From JAHBVL01 sp964461025 (GTDB lineage Bacteria > Chloroflexota > Chloroflexia > Thermomicrobiales > UBA6265): a stretch of DNA of 64,000 bases. How positions within the stretch are numbered: the stretch's first letter is position 1; each line of letters begins with the position of its first letter. The notes below the pieces were generated by a model, which saw only the letters and a list, made by a program, of their open reading frames with translations, did no database searches and had not been told where the DNA came from. This document shows, one piece after another, positions 61,793 to 64,000 of this stretch. Both the position numbers and the translations under genes were made by a program. The stretch is taken from positions 1 to 64,000 of the forward strand of contig CAYWSE010000001.1 of assembly GCA_964461025.1 (NCBI GenBank), written 5' to 3'.

Positions 61793-62848
61793 GTGGCCAG
61801 ACTGTTCGACCAGCTGACCATCTTCGGTGGCAATTCCAATCCTGGTCTGACCGCCGAGATTTGCGACTATCTCGGCCTCCCACAGGGCCGCGCCGAGGTC
61901 TTCAAATTCAGCAACGACAACACCTTCGTCCGCATCGGCGAAAGCGTTCGCGATCACGACGTCTTCGTCGTCCAGTCCTTCGCTAATCCCATCAACGACT
62001 CGATCATGGAACTCCTCATCATGATCGACACCCTCAAACGAGCCTCGGCCGGCCGCATCACCGCCGTCATTCCCTATTTCGGCTACGGACGCACCGATAA
62101 GAAGGACCAGCCCCGCGTTCCGATCACCGCCCGCCTCGTCGCCAAGCTGATCGGCACATCGGGCGCCGACCGCGTCCTTTCGATCGACCTTCACGCCGGG
62201 CAGATTCAGGGCTTTTTCGACATTCCGGTCGATGAAATGACTGCCATGCCCCTCCTCTGCCGCTATTTCCAGCAACTTCGCCTCGAGCGCCCGGTGGTCG
62301 TTTCGCCCGATCTCGGCAACACCAAACGCGCCCGAAACTTCGCTGAGTTTCTCGATGCCCCCCTCGCCATCATCGAAAAACGCCGTGTCGGAAACGCCGA
62401 TCGTTCCGAAATTCTCAACCTGATCGGCTCCGTCGAAGACGCGCAGGTCGTGATCATCGACGACGAAATCGACACGGCTGGATCGATCGCCCAGGCGGCG
62501 CAGGTCTGCTTCGAACAAGGCGCCGCCGAGGTCTACGCTGGTTGCACGCACGCCGTTTTCTCTGGTCCGGCCCTCGAACGCCTCGAAACCAGCCGCATTC
62601 GCGAGGTCGTCATTTCCAACACCATCGCCCATCCACCGACTCGCCGGCTGGACAAGGTCACTGAACTTTCCGTCGCCCCCCTTCTCGCCGAAACGATCGA
62701 ACGCATCCATGCCGGCGCCAGTGTCTCGGCCGCATTTCGCTCGCCCGACGCCCTACCCGACAGTTTTCAGTCCCGCTTGCCTCTCTTCTCTCGCCTCAAT
62801 GGCTTCGAGAGCCCGGTCCGCGAGCCAGTCGAGCACACCGGGACCTGA
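61793..62848 (+). CDS. prs: Ribose-phosphate pyrophosphokinase (PRPP synthase)
   Basis: A 351-residue class I PRPP synthase (ribose 5-phosphate + ATP to PRPP + AMP, EC 2.7.6.1), feeding purine, pyrimidine, His and Trp synthesis. The GTG at 61793 has AGGAGG nearby. Seen: SFANPINDSIMELLIMIDTLKRASA, YFGYGRTDKKDQPRVPITARLVA (ATP loop), SIDLHAGQIQGFFDIPVDEM (metal His/Asp), VVSPDLGNTKRARNFAE (usually D-x-G-G-x-x-R-A), IEKRR (flexible catalytic loop) and the PRPP loop VIIDDEIDTAGSI. About 30 residues longer than usual at the C-terminus. Cytoplasmic hexamer in the family. Confidence 0.95.
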   Translation: MARLFDQLTIFGGNSNPGLTAEICDYLGLPQGRAEVFKFSNDNTFVRIGESVRDHDVFVVQSFANPINDSIMELLIMIDTLKRASAGRITAVIPYFGYGRTDKKDQPRVPITARLVAKLIGTSGADRVLSIDLHAGQIQGFFDIPVDEMTAMPLLCRYFQQLRLERPVVVSPDLGNTKRARNFAEFLDAPLAIIEKRRVGNADRSEILNLIGSVEDAQVVIIDDEIDTAGSIAQAAQVCFEQGAAEVYAGCTHAVFSGPALERLETSRIREVVISNTIAHPPTRRLDKVTELSVAPLLAETIERIHAGASVSAAFRSPDALPDSFQSRLPLFSRLNGFESPVREPVEHTGT

Positions 62849-62881
62849 ATTCCTTCCATGTTCGAAACAAGGAGTGATCAC

Positions 62882-64000
62882 ATGCGCCTCACACGACGCC
62901 GGCTGATGCATGCTTCCGGAACGGCCCTCGCGCTCGGCGGCGCTACCTGTTTCGCCATTCCGAATGTGCGTGCCCAGACACCTGAAGCGCAACCTACATC
63001 GGCGAACGACGCTCTTCTCGACATCGCGAAGGCGATTCCTCTCTCCAGCATCTCCACCAATGCCGAAGAGGGGAGGGAGCTTCTTACCTTTGCCGATTTC
63101 GCCTGGCGACTGGAAAGCGTCGGCGCCGATCTCACTTCGCTCTCGGACGATGCCGCAGTCGACATCTGGGTCGACGCCACGCTCCCCCTTCCACCCGGCG
63201 ACCTCCTCATGGCATCGTTCCGAACCGACGATGCGCTCGGACTGTTTGGTTGGCAGACTCTCGACATCGAACGGTGCGGGAGCGTTATGTCGAGTTCGAA
63301 CACATTGACAGTCTTGCAAGGTCGCTTCCAGCCAGACACCCTCGACGCCGCATGGCGGGCGCAAGGCTACGAAATGCTCGATATCAATGGCGTGCCGGTC
63401 GCATCCCTGTCCGCCGAAGCGGAAGTCGATCTCGCCTCGGAAATCGGCTTGCTTGCCCTGAGCAAAGCCAACAACGTCGCGCTGATCGACGACACGCTCC
63501 TCATCTACGCATCGACCCTCGCCGGTCTCTCCGCGATGATCGATGCCTACAACGGCGCCACCGAGTCACTCGGCGCCTATCCGCTCTTGCAGACAACGCT
63601 CGGCTCACTGCCCGATCGGCTCTCCGGCGCAATCGTCTTGCCGCCTGGCGCATTTGTCGCCGCCAATCTTCCCTTTGAAATGGGAGAAAACTCGGTCGAA
63701 ATCACCGAGCCGCCCGAACCAGGCCCAATTCCACTTCTTGGTGTGGTTGGCTTCGTATCCGGCGACTCTATCCCGGCCACCGACCTGACATCCACAAGCG
63801 ACGAACCTGTCCCATCTGGCGCGCTCGCCGTCTCCTCCCGTCATTTCCTCACCGCCGCAGAAGCCGAGCTCGCCGCCCGTCGCTCCCTCCTGACCCTCGA
63901 AACGCAGCACTCCAGTCTCTCCCAACAGCCATTCACCGAAATCTTCGCCGGTTGGCACATCGACATCGATCGCGCGGAAGACAATGTCGTCACCCAAATC
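62882..64000 (+). CDS. Tat-type exported protein, cut by the window end
   Basis: An open frame of 373 codons with no stop before the end of the window, beginning MRLTRRRLMHASGTALALGG, a twin-arginine-like signal cleaved near RAQ. The mature part alternates helices and strands (LLTFADFAWRLESVGADL, GLFGWQTLDIERCGSV, LLALSKANNVALIDDTLLIYASTLAGLSAMIDAYNGATESL, GSLPDRLSGAIVLPPGAF) and repeats a plan seen twice, suggestive of two similar halves. No known family or active site is recognised. It starts 33 bp after prs and is probably its operon partner or read-through neighbour. Confidence 0.75.
   Translation, partial: MRLTRRRLMHASGTALALGGATCFAIPNVRAQTPEAQPTSANDALLDIAKAIPLSSISTNAEEGRELLTFADFAWRLESVGADLTSLSDDAAVDIWVDATLPLPPGDLLMASFRTDDALGLFGWQTLDIERCGSVMSSSNTLTVLQGRFQPDTLDAAWRAQGYEMLDINGVPVASLSAEAEVDLASEIGLLALSKANNVALIDDTLLIYASTLAGLSAMIDAYNGATESLGAYPLLQTTLGSLPDRLSGAIVLPPGAFVAANLPFEMGENSVEITEPPEPGPIPLLGVVGFVSGDSIPATDLTSTSDEPVPSGALAVSSRHFLTAAEAELAARRSLLTLETQHSSLSQQPFTEIFAGWHIDIDRAEDNVVTQI

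Overview
The window is a GC-rich bacterial chromosome segment. It most resembles Chloroflexota of the Thermomicrobia/Sphaerobacter type. This is inferred from the style of the proteins: many Tat- or Sec-exported small proteins with Pro/Thr-rich 'PTPTP' linkers, an AAA/LuxR regulator, tandem glutamine synthetases, two exported hydrolases fused to beta-propellers, and frequent GTG/TTG starts. No rRNA or tRNA gene was seen. A run of 100 N (56078-56177) shows it is a scaffolded assembly.

Layout. 0.2-8.3 kb: exported proteins, namely a giant modular surface protein, three tandem paralogues (one with a Cys-rich tail) and a DUF4352-like protein. 8.4-14.5 kb: an orphan ribbon-helix-helix regulator with a clear promoter, a 1051-residue hydrolase/PQQ/NHL fusion, a D-tartrate dehydratase-type enolase-superfamily enzyme and a PaiB-like FMN protein. 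14.5-18.2 kb: an intergenic 35-bp hairpin array and heptamer repeats, then two glutamine synthetases (GSI-beta and GSI-alpha). 18.2-24.2 kb: a visibly AT-richer minus-strand island of nucleotide-themed proteins. It holds a dCTP-deaminase-fold protein with two membrane helices and no catalytic Glu, an S-adenosylhomocysteine-hydrolase-like protein, a degenerate P-loop/deoxyribosyltransferase-like protein and three small proteins. A stray glutamine synthetase fragment lies at its far edge. This is my best candidate for an undescribed system. 24.3-33.6 kb: a LolD/MacB-like ABC pair, a glycosyltransferase flanked by two copies of a MITE-like repeat, an AAA/LuxR regulator and exported NTF2/cupin-like proteins.

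33.9-44.1 kb: an ECF sigma factor overlapping a membrane cupin protein (candidate anti-sigma factor), exported proteins, a second hydrolase/NHL fusion, a DUF885-like metallopeptidase, an exported amidase, MscS and an HxpB-like phosphatase. 44.1-53.1 kb: two large modular secreted proteins, a 57-residue protein, a membrane-anchored molybdopterin oxidoreductase, MscL with a zinc ribbon, and a thiamine-precursor binding protein under a TPP riboswitch. 53.3-59.1 kb: an accessory block with a frameshifted IS481-like transposase, an IS66 remnant, two fibre-like proteins, a membrane HExxH metalloprotease and an NHL fragment. 59.3-64 kb: an arginase-family protein, a conserved hypothetical, RNase III, PRPP synthase and an exported protein cut by the window end.

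Intergenic DNA is rich in repeats of several families: 7-bp tandem repeats, a 35-bp hairpin array, dispersed hairpins with conserved loops but different stems, and MITE-like elements. Almost all lie outside genes.
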